A DNA stretch of 64,000 nt from Cyathus striatus (lineage: Eukaryota > Basidiomycota > Agaricomycetes > Agaricales > Nidulariaceae), in assembly GCA_025738555.1 (NCBI GenBank), contig JAOVFP010000011.1:1550001-1614000 (forward strand), written 5' to 3'. This document shows, in pieces, positions 1-11,988 of this stretch; the first letter of the stretch is position 1, and each line of letters opens with the position of its first letter. Under the pieces are notes generated by a model that worked only from the letters and a program-made list of their open reading frames with translations, did not search any database and was not told the DNA's origin. Both the position numbers and the translations under genes were made by a program.

Positions 1-1862
1 CAAGGTCATTAAGATCGTAATTAAAGGGATTCTCACTGTGAAAGCGTTAGAGTTTAGGTGTAAATACTGTAAGGGAGAGCTTACATCTCCTGTCCGATCT
101 CCAAGAATCCAATAAGGAAGAACGCAACCAGCGTTGTAGCTGGTATAGTCAGGTATCCAAAGCTGGAGTATATCTGAGACTAGAAAGGGGTAAGAGTCGT
201 AAGCCATCAATGGCCCTTCAGTCGACAAATCTATGGCGGACATACTGGCAAGAAGAAAAGATAAAGCCTAATAAGACTTCATGTTAGAATCACAGCAGAC
301 AGTAAGGACATCTTCACTAACCAAAGCGATATACGCAAATGAGCCTGATACGCAAAGGGTAGCGGCGTATTACAAATTCGCTCAAGGTTGCAGAGCGTAT
401 CTTGTAACAAGGTCAAATTGTTAGTCAAACCTGTTGCAATGGCATTCTGTACAAGCCCCTGACGCATTAACCCTACACGAAGTTAACGCCTGTCCGCACA
501 ATTGCAACTAACAACAGGCTACATACATCCAGAATAACTATCCCGGGCTCGTATTAGCATACAATCCACGAAACAAATCAGCCACTCACTTCGAAAGAAC
601 AAGCCAAATCTCCAAAGGCACATGTGTACCCAAAAGCTGTCCCCTCCCCTGCATCCGAAACATCTTCCTCGGATCCTTAGGCCTGGGCCTTCTCAGCACA
701 ATCCTATAACAAAACCTAAAGAACCTCAAAATCGGAACATGGTCAAATATCGTCTCCTGCCACCTCGGCGGGCTACGCGCCGGCTTGAGCTCGGGAATTG
801 TATCGTCCAGATTAACAGGAGTCATAGTAGGTAGGAGAGACTTTTCTGATTCGGAACTATTGCGATCTCGGCGGAATATCGATTTCGATCGTGCAGGAGG
901 TTCTTCAGTATATGTGGAGGGGCGGTATTCGTCTCCTGAGGATTCTTCGGGGCCGTGTTTCTCGAGCTTGTGGGAGTACCACAGTGGAAGAACGTCCGCA
1001 TCGGTAGGGACTGACGGGAGTGTGTTAGCGAAGCGAGGAGGCACTTAATGAGGGGGTACAGATCCGCGTATCCTACGCCTTCCTCATTGCGGAGCAGGTG
1101 CTGTGTTGTCCAATCGGTATGTGTACTTCTGAATGATACTGTGTAACTTACTTTGACCGAGACTGCGAATGCTTGGATCTGTAGAACCGTCAATTATAGC
1201 TCTGTATCATGAAATGATAGACTTACGAGCTTGATCATTGTCTTCTTCTCGATGACACTCTTTAATATCATGCGAGTACGTTCATCTTCGGCGTTGCCTC
1301 CTGAGCGCACGTGTGGAACGTGTATCCAGAACTAGTAAACGATGAGACATTCCGTTCGATAAGGAATTGTATAGGAGAACCGTTACCATTTGACCCAGAT
1401 TTCGAGAGGCGGATGTGATGTTCGTCCACATCTTCCTCCCATCCTGATACCTAATGATGTGAAGGTCAGGTAATGAAGTACGGTAGCAACAAAGGAAAAC
1501 GAACCTCTCATACGCGGAAGACGTACGAAACGATATGACCAAACCGAGAATCGTACCCAGAACGGTCAACAACTGACTAGGCAGCGCCAGGCTGGCATCC
1601 GTCTTCTCGGATATGACCACCACACCTACAAAGCACAAGTTCTAAGTTACGACCCATCAAATAAGCAACTGAAAGCATACATACCAGTTGCGACGAGCGT
1701 GAAAAACAGCACGCCAGGCCATATATCGTTTAGCACCATCGCACCAACCTTCTTTATCGACCATCCTCCTTGAAAAGAGGGTTCTGCGAGACCATGGTGA
1801 TTGGTGTCGATCCGTAGTGTAGCAAGTACGATCCGAGATAAGAAAGAGGAGAAAATAAACAC
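1..1862 (-). CDS. Bestrophin-like (UPF0187/RFP-TM) anion channel, 3' end beyond window
   Basis: A multi-exon membrane protein on the minus strand. Landmarks from the N terminus are LNDIWPGVLFFTLVATG, VVVISEKTDASLALPSQLL, GLVISFRTSSAYERYQDGR, WIHVPHVRSGGNAED, AFAVSVK/HLLRNEEGVGYADLYPLI, HVPLEIWLVLS, LCNLERICNTPLPFAYQAHL, YLTIPATTLVAFFLIGFLEIG and ENPFNYDLNDL at the window edge. These are in the order and spacing of fungal bestrophin-like channels, which conduct chloride or other anions across membranes. Introns have clear GT...AG borders, for example after ATGG near 1692 and after AYER near 1512. The start at 1862 is tentative; the N terminus could include an upstream exon. The frame shifts by one base near 1044-1047, between DLYPLI and PPRF, with no plausible intron. 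The exon junction near 586 is also one base out of phase. It is either decaying or mis-sequenced. Confidence 0.85.
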
Positions 1863-3041
1863 TGAGCCTGCTGTGTTTGATTAACAAGAGAGAAGAGAAG
1901 GGGACAAACTGCGAGTCGACGAAGGCTAATTCAACCACGACGTTTAAATGTGGCGTGTGGGCATGATGCCAGTGGAGCACACTGCCTGCTGGCGGAAGTG
2001 GCATGCCCAAGCCTACGGGTGATACACTAGTGCGGAGAACAGGACGTAAACGCCTGTTTGCGGGCGGGACAAGACATAGATTGAATAGATCTGATATTCT
2101 TGGCCAAAGGACGAGATAGGGTGCAGGTATTGCAGTATGTAAGACGTGTAAGGTTCTTTATGGTGTCATTTTGTGAACCCTAGGTCCCTTTGCCCGTGAT
2201 GCCCTATGCACTTATACATCACAGGATATTGGCGGGTCGTCAACGTCGTGCATAAATCCCTGGCTCTACAACTGCCTCGGTTCATAACACGATGCAATGT
2301 GAATCAAGTCAACGTGGCACCGAAACTTTCGGTTCAAGACTGATCAAAGGGTTGCGTTAATGCTAAAGCTTAAAGTATCATATCAGACGTTTTAAGCAGC
2401 TGGAAGAAGTTGCAATTCACTTACTATGCAAGTGCTGTTATGACTTATAATGTTGTTAAACAAGGTTTTGACAAAAAATCGTTGAAAGTGAAAGCGAGGG
2501 GTGGCAACCGGGGGGATCCTTCTGGCTGGGTCACGCGGTCACGGGACTCCGGAGAGGTCACATATTCTCACGGATCGGGTTTGCAATTGAAAATTCACAC
2601 TAGCTCAGCCTCTTTCTTCTGAACTGTCAACATCTTTCTTTCAAACATCCACTCTCGTCTCAAATCTGTTATATCTTTTTCATTTCTTTCCTGTTATTTC
2701 TAGAATATGCCGAAACGACCTCTTCTGTCCTCTTGAGTCTTGAGTCCCCTTCAAACATATATTTGACTTCCTGTGCACCTCGTGCATTTCATACTTATAA
2801 TTAATCGGTTCTCATCCTGGAGTGGAATTCACACTGCATAGATACACTGGTAAATTCATACCATTCGAATCGCAAAAGTGTGCTAAATTCTAGTAAATAT
2901 AGGTGTTTCTTCCTGCAACATTGAATGTCTCTGGACAACTATAAATTCTAGAAGACATTACTATACTTTCTGATAAGGAATTGCGAATCGAAACCGTGTC
3001 ATGCAAATCGCTTCACCAGCTTATGGTGGATGATCATAATT
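1863..3041. other. Intergenic, no gene seen
   Basis: About 1.2 kb between the bestrophin-like gene and the first P450. Only short ORFs without coding character are present. It should hold the upstream regions of both divergent genes; nothing else is recognised. Confidence 0.5.
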
Positions 3042-3059
3042 AACGCTATATATAGCGTT
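3042..3059. promoter_or_regulatory. 18-bp perfect palindrome upstream of P450-1
   Basis: AACGCTATATATAGCGTT is a perfect inverted repeat about 166 bp upstream of the chosen ATG at 3225. Half of it (TATATATAGCGTTCA) recurs at 6098-6112, upstream of the second P450. A shared regulatory site is inferred from conservation between the two promoters only. Confidence 0.4.
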
Positions 3060-3148
3060 CATTTTAACCAGCGCCGTAATTCTCTGCCTGATTTGAAAAC
3101 GCCCAATTGCGGTATGGTGCTTTCAACTTTGGTCACATGAACGCACTG

Positions 3149-3154
3149 TATAAG
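3149..3154 (+). promoter_or_regulatory. Candidate TATA element of P450-1
   Basis: TATAAG followed by ACA lies 76 nt upstream of the ATG at 3225. The preceding TTTGGTCACATG is conserved before the matching element of the second P450. Confidence 0.45.
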
Positions 3155-3224
3155 ACAGATGAACCTGATATTGACTCTTCTTTTTGGCCCACTCATTCCC
3201 CTTCACAACGTCGAATTCCAAGAA

Positions 3225-5242
3225 ATGAATAGCATCGCCCTGGAACTGGGCGACCACACGCTTCAGATCTGCATTGCATTTGTAGTTGCATTTTCCATCT
3301 ACTCGTTTTTCACTAGCGAGTCCTGGAAGGTACGCAATCGCTCTTTTCCCTTAATCCATTTCTTGTTTAATAACCGTTCTTTTGCTTCAGTTGCGACACA
3401 TACCGACTGCTGGGTTTAGTGGATGGCCTATGTTATCGATCATTTCTACTATTCAGTTAGCTTTGAATGGGGACAAGTTACTGCTGGAATACCATAAGCT
3501 TGTGTGTGCAAACCGAAATTACTGCTGCACAATGTCTAACCTAGTGAGCAGTATAGGAAACCATTCAAAATTGCTTCATTAAACGAATGGATCGTAGTCC
3601 TGCACAATGGCGTTGAAGATACCACAGAGTCCATGAAGCTTTCTTCCTCTGTTGTATCTTCCTCAGATTTCCATGATAAGGTATGATAGTCATTTTACTA
3701 CTTGTATCTGGATCTTACTATAACACTTACAGCTATTCCATCTTCGACATTCCATCGGCAAAATAGTGCTAGACCATCAGCACACTGCAGTAGTAGCACA
3801 ACGGTTTACTCGAGATGCGGCTGCTAACATCTTAGCGCTGCGGGATGAAGCTGAGGCAACTATGAACGATATCATCAGAGCTGATAGCGGTGTGTATTCT
3901 TACTATTATGTTCATGACATGATATCTTATAGTGTAGATGATTGGAAGGCATATGATATCATGAATATTTGCGGGCAGATAGTTGGTCGCGTTACTGCTA
4001 GAATGGTTGTGGGTGAAACGCTCTGTAAGTTCGGCTATATATACTTCGTGAATACGCATATCCTTAACCTACGTCATTCATTCCAGGCAGAAATCCTAAA
4101 TTCCTCGGTGTATGCGCCCAGTTTACCAAAGAACTGTTTCAAACTGCAAAGTTTTTGAATCAGATGGTCCCACCCGTACTATGGCCGTAGGTCTTGGTCT
4201 CTTAGCCAGACGTATCTAAATCCTAATGGAAAATGTTGAACAGTATTGCACGATACAGCATGAAGGGCACGAAGCCTTCGATAGCTGGCATGCGAGAATT
4301 TGTGGAACCGATCATCAAGGAAAGTCCCTGTTGGGATGAAACCAAGAACAGAGAGCAGGTATACGCACAGAAAGTCATTGTAGATTTGTCCACTTCTGAC
4401 GGTATTTTCTCAGACGTCTTCCACTCCTCTTGATTGGCTGATTAATCTCGCAAAGGGAGAAGAAAAAGAATACACCATTGACAGTCTTACTCGACGGGTA
4501 TTATTCCTCACCTTTTCGTCTCTTTCCACAACTGCCACAGTACGTTGATATTATGGTTATAAAGTTAAATGGGATATGTTTATAATTTAAAAACGAATAG
4601 CAATTTCGAATCGCTTTGTATAATCTCGCTGCTTATCCAGAGTATATTCCGCTTCTGAGGGAAGAGGCCGAGAATATCATCCTGGAAGATGGTTGGAGCA
4701 AATCTTCAGTCGACAAGATGGCAAAATTGGAAAGCTTTATTCAGGAATCCCATAGGACATCACCAACATCTCGCAGTAAGTGACGTATACTGTGTCAGAC
4801 TCCGAGTGGTACTAACAAAACAATAATAGTCAACATTCCGCGCATGATGTTGCAAGACTATACACTTCATGATGGTACGTTCCTTCCGCGAGGAACTGCG
4901 TACGCTCATTGGGCCGAAGGGATGAATACCGATGACAATGTCTTTGAAAATGCTCTGCAGTTCGATGGGTTACGGTTCTACAACATGACTCAGAACGGTG
5001 AGAGAGTCGGGCTCACCAGTTTGGATCCCCGATTTCTCCTGTTTGGTATCGGAAGACAGGCTTGTCCAGGGCGGTTCTTTGCATCAATGGAGATGAAACT
5101 TCTGCTTGCATATATTTTGTTGAACTTTGATATCAAGGCGCCACCAGCGCAAAGTGATGCGAGTGGACAGAAGCTTACCATCTTTAACACAGTCCCTGCC
5201 CAAGGTCAAATTTTACTACGACGAAGAAAGGTGCCTGAGTAG
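3225..5242 (+). CDS. Cytochrome P450 monooxygenase (copy 1, apparently intact)
   Basis: Haem-thiolate monooxygenase, membrane-anchored, substrate unknown. The ATG at 3225 begins MNSIALELGDHTLQI followed by a hydrophobic anchor (about residues 10-28). The next exon starts LRHIPTAGFSGWPML at 3391 after an intron with donor GTACGC at 3330. Later exons give YRKPFKIASLNEW, LFHLRHSIGKIVLDHQHT, GRVTARMVVGETLC, NQMVPPVLWP, STPLDWLINLAKG, the K-helix ExxR as ESHR, and the haem loop FGIGRQACPGRFF at about 5042-5080. The stop is at 5242. All exons join in frame through small introns. Its tandem partner at 6.3-8.3 kb has the same exon structure, so the pair arose by local duplication. The fold call is certain; the CYP family is not assigned. 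Confidence 0.9.
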
Positions 5243-6206
5243 AGGGACATAGTGCTTGCATTTTTATCGCTTTGTGTAAATACTTGATTGTAGCTTGTAC
5301 TTGGTCAACCCAACCCAAAGAATCCCTATCACAACTACCTTCATTGCAGCTTCAATAGTTCTTCCGTAGATATACAAAGTTACATTTCGTCAGCCACAGG
5401 CGCCTGACAAGTGATGTTTTACAATTGATCATTTGATGTAGCTGCTAACACCTCAGACAGGCCTAAATCGGGTTCATGTAAATATGGTACATCCCGATTT
5501 TTGTAACAATTAGAATATGCCATAAAATATGTAATGTGTCAGATGCATTAGAAAATTCTAAATTGGGTAATACATTTGCTTATTGTTCCAATTGTTTCGT
5601 GCCGATTTTACCTGTGCAACGTGAACCGAGCCTCCGAAAATTTTCCGATTGGCCTAGGAGTGGATGGGGTCATGGATCTTATTGTAAATATGTTGCATGG
5701 ATCGGTCAGTTTTCCTATTCTTGCACATATTCTAGATTTGCTCACACATCGGTCAGATAATATATTTTAATAACTATTCTAATTGTTAAGTAAATCAGGT
5801 TGTACCATATTTACAGCGAACCGATCCACCCTTGTCTGAGGTGTAAGTAGATTACATTAAGATTTTGTACATAATTTTAAGCAGGTTGGGTCGTTCAAAC
5901 ACCGAAGGTTCCCGTGTACCTAACTTGGTGTGGCAATTCACTATTAAAACCAACCGTATATATATTTTTGTTTAGATATTGGGTCTCAAAAATATCTACA
6001 TACCTCGACGCTAGCCTTATCAGCCAATTCACGGTGAAATGTTACCTTCGAGTTTCAAGTTGTTTATTCTAGCCTCAACAGCTGAACAGGTACAGTTATA
6101 TATAGCGTTCACTTTGACAGAGGCTTGCCATTATCCTCTTAGTGCCCATTTCAAAGATTTCCTAATGAGGTAGGGTTCGTTTTGGTCACATGCGCACGCT
6201 CTACTT
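5243..6206. other. Spacer between the tandem P450 genes
   Basis: About 1 kb, AT-rich. The distal part (from about 6090) resembles the promoter of P450-1, including TATATATAGCGTTCA and TTGGTCACATG. No further gene is supported; short ORFs at 5536-5770 lack coding features. Confidence 0.5.
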
Positions 6207-6212
6207 ATAAGA
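6207..6212 (+). promoter_or_regulatory. Candidate TATA element of P450-2
   Basis: TATAAG with following ACA, 88 nt upstream of the ATG at 6295. It is the positional counterpart of the element before P450-1. Confidence 0.4.
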
Positions 6213-6294
6213 CATGCACAGGATTCTGTTAATATACCTTTGGGACACCTTGTTTCATTCCACTCAATCCCCTTTACGGTATCGAATTCGAAGC

Positions 6295-8293
6295 ATGACC
6301 AACATAGAAATTTCGCTAGGGAATGCCGCCCTTCAAATCTGCCTTTCATCAGGATTTGCTCTTTTAGTCTACTTGTTTTTCATTAGCGAGTCCTGGAAAG
6401 TAAGTAATCCTCTGATATCTTATCGCTTTCTTATTTAGAAAGTATTTTGCCTAAGTTACGACATATACCAACCGCTGGATTCAGTGGATGGCCTGTGTTG
6501 TCAATCATCTCCATCATCCAGTTAGTCTTAAATGGCGATAATCTTCTACTAGAATGTCATCACCGTGTGGGTACAAATAACTTTTCTACTACTTACTATA
6601 TCTTATCCAATAAATAGTACAAAAAACCATTCAAAATAGCTTCATTGAACGAATGGATTGTAATTCTACATGATGGTGTTGAAGACATCAGGGATACCAT
6701 GTCACTTTCTTCCTCTGTTGCATCTGCTGCGGAATTCCTTGACAGGGTATCCTCAATGCTGGCCTTTAATAATTCTTACCATTATCTCACAACATATTTC
6801 ATTCAGATATTCCATCTCGGTCATTCCATTGGCAAGATAGCATTAGACCATCAACATACCAAAGTGATAATACAGAGATTTACACGAGATGCTGCCAGTA
6901 ACATCTTAGAGCTACGGAATGAGGCGGAGGCAGCTATGAACGATATCATCACGAACGACTCTGAGAACGGTGTGTAGTTCCTATTAATTTCAGTCTGTAA
7001 TAATAACTTATTGTGCAGACTGGAAGGGATACGATCTGGAACATCTATGTGAGCAAGTTGTGGGTCGGGTTACTGCTAGGATGATCGTAGGAGAAACGCT
7101 CTGTAAGCAATACGATGCTGCCTACAAGTAAAGTTTAATCATTTTTTTCAGGCAGAGACCAGAGGTTCCTACATATATGTAATCAGTTTACAACGCAAGT
7201 TTTTAAGACGGCGATGTTTATGAACCTGATGGTCCCACCCATATTATGGCCGTGAGGATTAAGATGCATACTGTACAACTATATTATTTAACGGAAGTTT
7301 ATCCCCTAGCATTTCCCGATATTTTTGAAGGGCACGAAGCCTTCGATAGATATCATGCGGGAATTTGTCGAACCCATCATAAAGGAAAGTCCTTACTGGA
7401 ATGAAAGCGAGAATAGCGAACAGGTACACGTGGAGAAATCAAAAATTCTTTTCTTCTAATATCGTTGGCTCAGATGTCTCCGACTCCTCTTGATTGGCTT
7501 ATATTCCTCGCAAAGGGACACGAGGATGAATACACCATAGATGGTCTTACTAGGCGTGTCCTATTTCTCGTCTTCTCTTCTCTATCAACAACAGGCATGG
7601 TACGTCAATAATCTCAGTGATATTTCCTAAATGTTAAACACTATTGAGTACTAGCAATTTCGAATTTCTCTATATAATCTCGCTTCTCATCCGGAATATA
7701 TTCCGCTTTTGAGGAAGAGGTCACGAATATCCTATTGGAAGATGGATGGAGCAAGTCTTCGTTTGATAAGATGGCAAAATTAGAAAGCTTTATTCAAGAA
7801 TCCCATAGGACTACGCCAGCCTCACGTAGTATGTGGTTATATTTCATTGAAAATTATGACTGACATAAAACGTGTAACAGTCATGAGTCCGCGAGTCATG
7901 TTAAAGGATCACACACTTCGTGATGGCACCTTTATCCCGCAAGGGACTGTTATCGCCCACTGGACAGAGGGTATGAATAAAGATGATGGAGTCTTCGAAA
8001 ACGCCCAAAAATTCGATGGGTTACGATTCTACGACATGTCTAGGAACGGCCAGAAAGTGGGGCTTACCAATTTAAACCCTCGGTTTGTACTGTTTGGTAT
8101 CGGAAGACAAGCCTGTCCAGGACGGTTCTTTGCCTCACTGGAGATGAAACTCCTGCTTGCTTATGTCTTATTGAACTTTGATATCAAAACGTTGCCGTTA
8201 CAAAATGATATGAAAAGACAGAAGCTTACCATATTTAATACAACTCCTGCCCAAGGTCAAATTTTATTACGGAGGAGAAAGCAATCTGATTAG
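6295..8293 (+). pseudogene. Cytochrome P450 monooxygenase (copy 2, two frame breaks)
   Basis: Tandem paralogue of the 3.2 kb P450 with the same intron positions. The ATG at 6295 gives MTNIEISLGNAALQI plus a membrane anchor. YKKPFKIASLNEW, LDHQHTKVIIQRF, GRVTARMIVGETLC, SPTPLDWLIFLAKG, ESHR (ExxR) and FGIGRQACPGRFF (haem ligand Cys) are all preserved, with the stop at 8293. Compared exon by exon with copy 1, one base is missing in a T run at 7322-7326. Another is missing from a G run near 7713, where copy 1 has three G and this copy two. Each moves the reading frame, and no intron can absorb them. The gene is therefore either a young pseudogene or intact with assembly errors. Preservation of all key motifs favours recent damage or error. 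Confidence 0.8.
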
Positions 8294-9078
8294 AACTTGA
8301 TTAGAACTTGAAGGATATACACTACCGTTTTCATATGTCACTATGTGCTGTACGAGTTCTTGATACACTTAAATATACCTAGAACTACCGATTTTACTAT
8401 TCGAACCAAAGTCCAGCCCACGAACCACGACAGTATTATTTCTCCATTTATACAGAAACTGCCCTTACTCCAGATCGATACATACCTTCTACGCATCGTA
8501 CAAGCCTTTAGTGCAATTTACTTAAACAACGGAGAAATTAGGATAGGACACGTTATGTCACGCTGTCACATTTCCCACAATCATACTTATCTTCGACAAA
8601 TCTTCGACGCCTAACGGAAGTCGAATATCTCTAGGTGTGTATACAAATTTACTATCGTTGCTGACTATGATCTATCAATGAGTTATATCTGGCTGGTGGG
8701 ATACATCAGAAAAAATCTTTCTGATACAACGGAGCATATGGGGCGTGGAAATATACCACACTACACACTCTTTATATAGAATCAATTCATTCTTCCAACA
8801 TGAAACCTTAAGCGTGTGTATGGAAATGAAATGCAGTTATCTGCTGGTAAGTTCCAGTGAAAATAATGACGGTCCTAATACATAGGGGTATAAAATGGTT
8901 TCTAATATCCAGTAAAACAGGGTTGCAATGGTTGTAGGCAATCGTCAAATATGTATGTACTATATAGTCAAGTCAAAACGGAGATGGTAGTGATCAATTT
9001 TATCCTTAACGCATGAAATTCGTAATGATGCATCATTCTAATTCGTGTGTGCCCGTGCACATCGAAGCTTTTCGGTAA
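8294..9078. other. Intergenic, convergent 3' ends
   Basis: About 0.8 kb between the second P450 and the minus-strand membrane-protein gene. No gene or repeat was recognised; it should contain both 3' UTRs. Confidence 0.5.
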
Positions 9079-10024
9079 CTATCGAAGCTCCTGCCAATTC
9101 CTATCATGCTCAGGAGGGGCTACGAAGTCTTTCGCAGGACCGGCCTTCTGTACCAGCATAGAATCACGCTTCTTGTGATTAATCTTCCTCCCTAATGCCC
9201 AGTTCATGCTCCTGTCTAGCATGGGGACAGGAGCTGGTACAGGAGCCTGCCGTCTGCGTCGTGCCATGTACACTAACAGCCCTGTTATGAGCAAGCAGAG
9301 CACGGCGGCCCCGATAGAGAGGCCGAGGATCATGGATAAATGTGATCCGCCTCGACTGCCCTGTGTGCTCGTTGACGTGGCTGCCGGCGATCCAGTGGTG
9401 TGGCTCGTGTTGTTATCAAATGTTGTGTAGCTAGTGGGGATTGCAGTGAGTTTGTGAGGTGATAGGGAGGAAGGAAGAGATAGTTACGCACATGAATCCA
9501 TTGAATGAGACGCAGTCGCCGACCTGCGCGGTTCCCGCGAGAGTTACGTTGACTCCATGTTGCTCGTACTCCAGGTTCTCAGCATTGAATGAAATGGAGT
9601 CGCAATTTTGGTTGGATCCTTCTGCAGAAAGATCGACTGACACTGTGTCTCTATCCAAGGTGACATTGATGGAGGGTGAGTTTGAAGAAGACGATGGTCC
9701 TCCAATGTAATATAATGTAACGCCTAATGAAAATGTTAGACAGATAGAAGCAGAGGAATATTCTATGCACTCACCTGTAAACCGAAATGATACACTCTCG
9801 TGCAGTCCGCATGCTTCCATACCGCAGCTACCTGTTTGCCAACCATCGCTGTATCTTTTGTTGCAGAATGAAAAGTAATCAACGGATGGTTACTAGGCAA
9901 GGTAACAATGATAATGAACGAACACAATTCTTGGGTCGTCAGCATCAACCGTGACATTTACAAGACCAGCGTAAGCTAGCTGTACGAAGAAAACGCAAAT
10001 CCAAACTCTGAGCAAGGGAGACAT
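9079..10024 (-). CDS. Secreted-type single-pass membrane protein (family member G)
   Basis: The ATG at 10024 gives a clear signal peptide (MSPLLRVWICVFFVQLAYA) followed directly by LVNVTVDADDP, the ectodomain start seen in the 19-41 kb array. The next exon reads DYFSFCNKRYSDGWQTGSC, then GVTLYYIGGP, INVTLDRDTVSVDL, and ends VGDCVSFNGF. After an intron (donor near 9488) comes a Ser/Thr-rich stalk. A membrane helix follows (MILGLSIGAAVLCLLITGLLVYMA) with an RRRR stop-transfer and a basic tail ending NWQELR. It is inferred to be a cell-surface protein of unknown ligand. The join between the first two exons is unresolved: TAG TAA lies in frame at 9895-9890 and no ordinary intron removes it. The gene is far diverged from members A-F and oriented oppositely. 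Confidence 0.65.
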
Positions 10025-11157
10025 AGGTGTTTAGGAAAGAAGGAGGAAGCTCGACCAAGTATTGCTCCCATGCCACTAATAAGATCTGCAGCCTGTCAAA
10101 ATCCCACAGGGCAGCGGCAACCGAACGTTCTCCTAAGCATCGTAGCTTGATCATCGATGATGTCGACGCGCATTGTCTTCATTGGGATAATGTGCGGTGA
10201 TTGTAAGTAAAGGAAGTGCCTATTGTAGCGTCATCGTAGGCACATGGTACTTATCGGGACTAGGCATACACACGCGGCCGCGCATGTGAGAATCCTCTCG
10301 TTATTTCTGTACGTTCTATGAAGCCTTTCCACCGCCGAGCTATTTGAGATTAACTTCCAACATAACTATAAGCTTGTATTTGCCTTTCTGGGCTGCGGTA
10401 ACGGTGAAAATGGGGGAATAGTCTTGGTTTAATAGCCGGGAGATGCCAGGATCAAAGGAATATCGATGGCAGAAGATGTGTACGTACGGTTCCTAGCTTT
10501 TGTGTCATCCGGACGCATGTTAACTACGAAGAATAGTTAGAGGATGTTCATACTAAGGGTGATATGCGCGCATAATGCACAAATGACGGACCGAAATCGG
10601 AAGTCGTCGAGTTCGTTGAACTTCTGAAGTGATGTCAGTGTCATTGTCAAGCCGAAAAGCACATACACAGTACGGAATTCTACCTGGAGTACAACTTCAA
10701 GTATGTTGTTCTCTGTTGTTCTTCAGTAAGACAGTCAGACCATCTTCTTCGATTTGACAGCCAATATGTGTGCAATGCTGTACAATGGATACGTCGGCGC
10801 TGTTGTCTTGGCCGTGGTGTCCATCTAAATAGAAAGAGAAGGGGCCTGGGAAAGTGGATATAAATATTGCCGTGGGAATGCATTCGGAGGGAAACCCCGA
10901 CGATATTTTACAATATTTGTTTTGATCAAAATTTGGAAATACAAACCAAAAAGAGAAATGAAAATGACTAAGCAAATGACTAATCAAATGACTATGACTA
11001 ATCAAATGACTAAGCTTCTTGAAATGGTTTCCGTGCCCTCAAGTGCCGTGCCACCACCATTATTACTAAGCACGCCCGCGCCCGCGCGCACCTTGCCGCG
11101 CCACATTGGTGCATGCTGCACTGATTGCTGTGCTCCTGCCCTTTCCTTTGCTCCCCC
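10025..11157. repeat. Intergenic with relic of the receptor-array 3' flank
   Basis: No supported gene. Around 10600-10705, GTTGAACTTCTGAAGTGATG and then CAACTT-AAGTATGTTGTT resemble sequence downstream of array genes A (21460-21575) and B (25262-25320 and 27670-27700). This suggests a decayed array unit once lay here. Around 10967-11010 there is a short run of AAATGACTAA-like repeats. Confidence 0.4.
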
Positions 11158-11495
11158 CACTTTCCCCCCTCGATTTTTGGCCCCACCTTAATTCTGTATG
11201 TATTTAGGCACAGTGTTGCTTCATATTGACTGACTTTCCGCTTTTTTTGGCAGCCACTGCACCACTCCATAGTGTTTTCTTTGTATTTTTGCGCTTTTTT
11301 GGCTATTTTTTGAAGATCTTTGAATCCCTTCTGCACCTCCCTTCACTTTCCCCCCCTTGATTTTTTGCCTCTCTACCCTATTGTATGTGTTCAGGCACAT
11401 TACTGCTTCATTTTCGCTGAATTTTCGCTTTTTTTGGGCAGCCACTGCACTTTTCTATAGTGCTTTTCTTGCATTTCTGCAAGTTTTTTTTGGTT
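11158..11495 (+). repeat. Two degenerate tandem repeat units of about 185 bp
   Basis: Unit 1 (about 11158-11310) and unit 2 (about 11343-11495) share CACTTTCCCCCC, a GTATGT-TT-AGGCACA segment, GCTTCAT, CGCTTTTTTTGGCAGCC and CACTGCAC-ATAGTG. They lie upstream of the Helitron gene and may belong to its 5' region or to an older element. Confidence 0.6.
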
Positions 11496-11531
11496 TTTTA
11501 CAGGTTACACCCCTTGGACACCCCCTGGACC

Positions 11532-11625
11532 TTGGACTCTTGGACTCTTGGCTCTGGACTCTGGCTCTCTGGCTCTCTCTGGCTCTTTGGCTCTCTGGCT
11601 CTCTGGCTTTCTGGCTTCTTTGGGT
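11532..11625 (+). repeat. CTCTGG-type simple repeat
   Basis: An imperfect run of GGACTCTTGG, CTCTCTGG and CTCTTTGG units, immediately after the 185-bp tandem repeats. Confidence 0.7.
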
Positions 11626-11988
11626 TGTGTTTAAGGTAGAGACTGTGTTTTTGGCTGCAGCCGTCTCAGGCATTACAGTGGCAGGAGAATTGGCAGACCA
11701 AGGTGAAGTGCAGTGAAGTCCTACCTACCTGGCCTCTCTTTACGAGTGTTTGCCGGTTGCCACACAGCTCTATATTAGAGTTGGGACCACTCTCTGTGCG
11801 CAGTGTGTAGGGGAGATTGGTGTGGCGTATTTTTCAGTTGCCCCCCTTCCTCTTTAGGAAGTAGCTCCATTATCAACTACCACTGTTCCCACCGATTTCG
11901 CTTCTTCTCTGTGTTACTGGGATAGCCCAGCTGGACCTAACAACCACTCTATTTTTTCACAAGATACAGCACAAATTCAGGAGGATCC

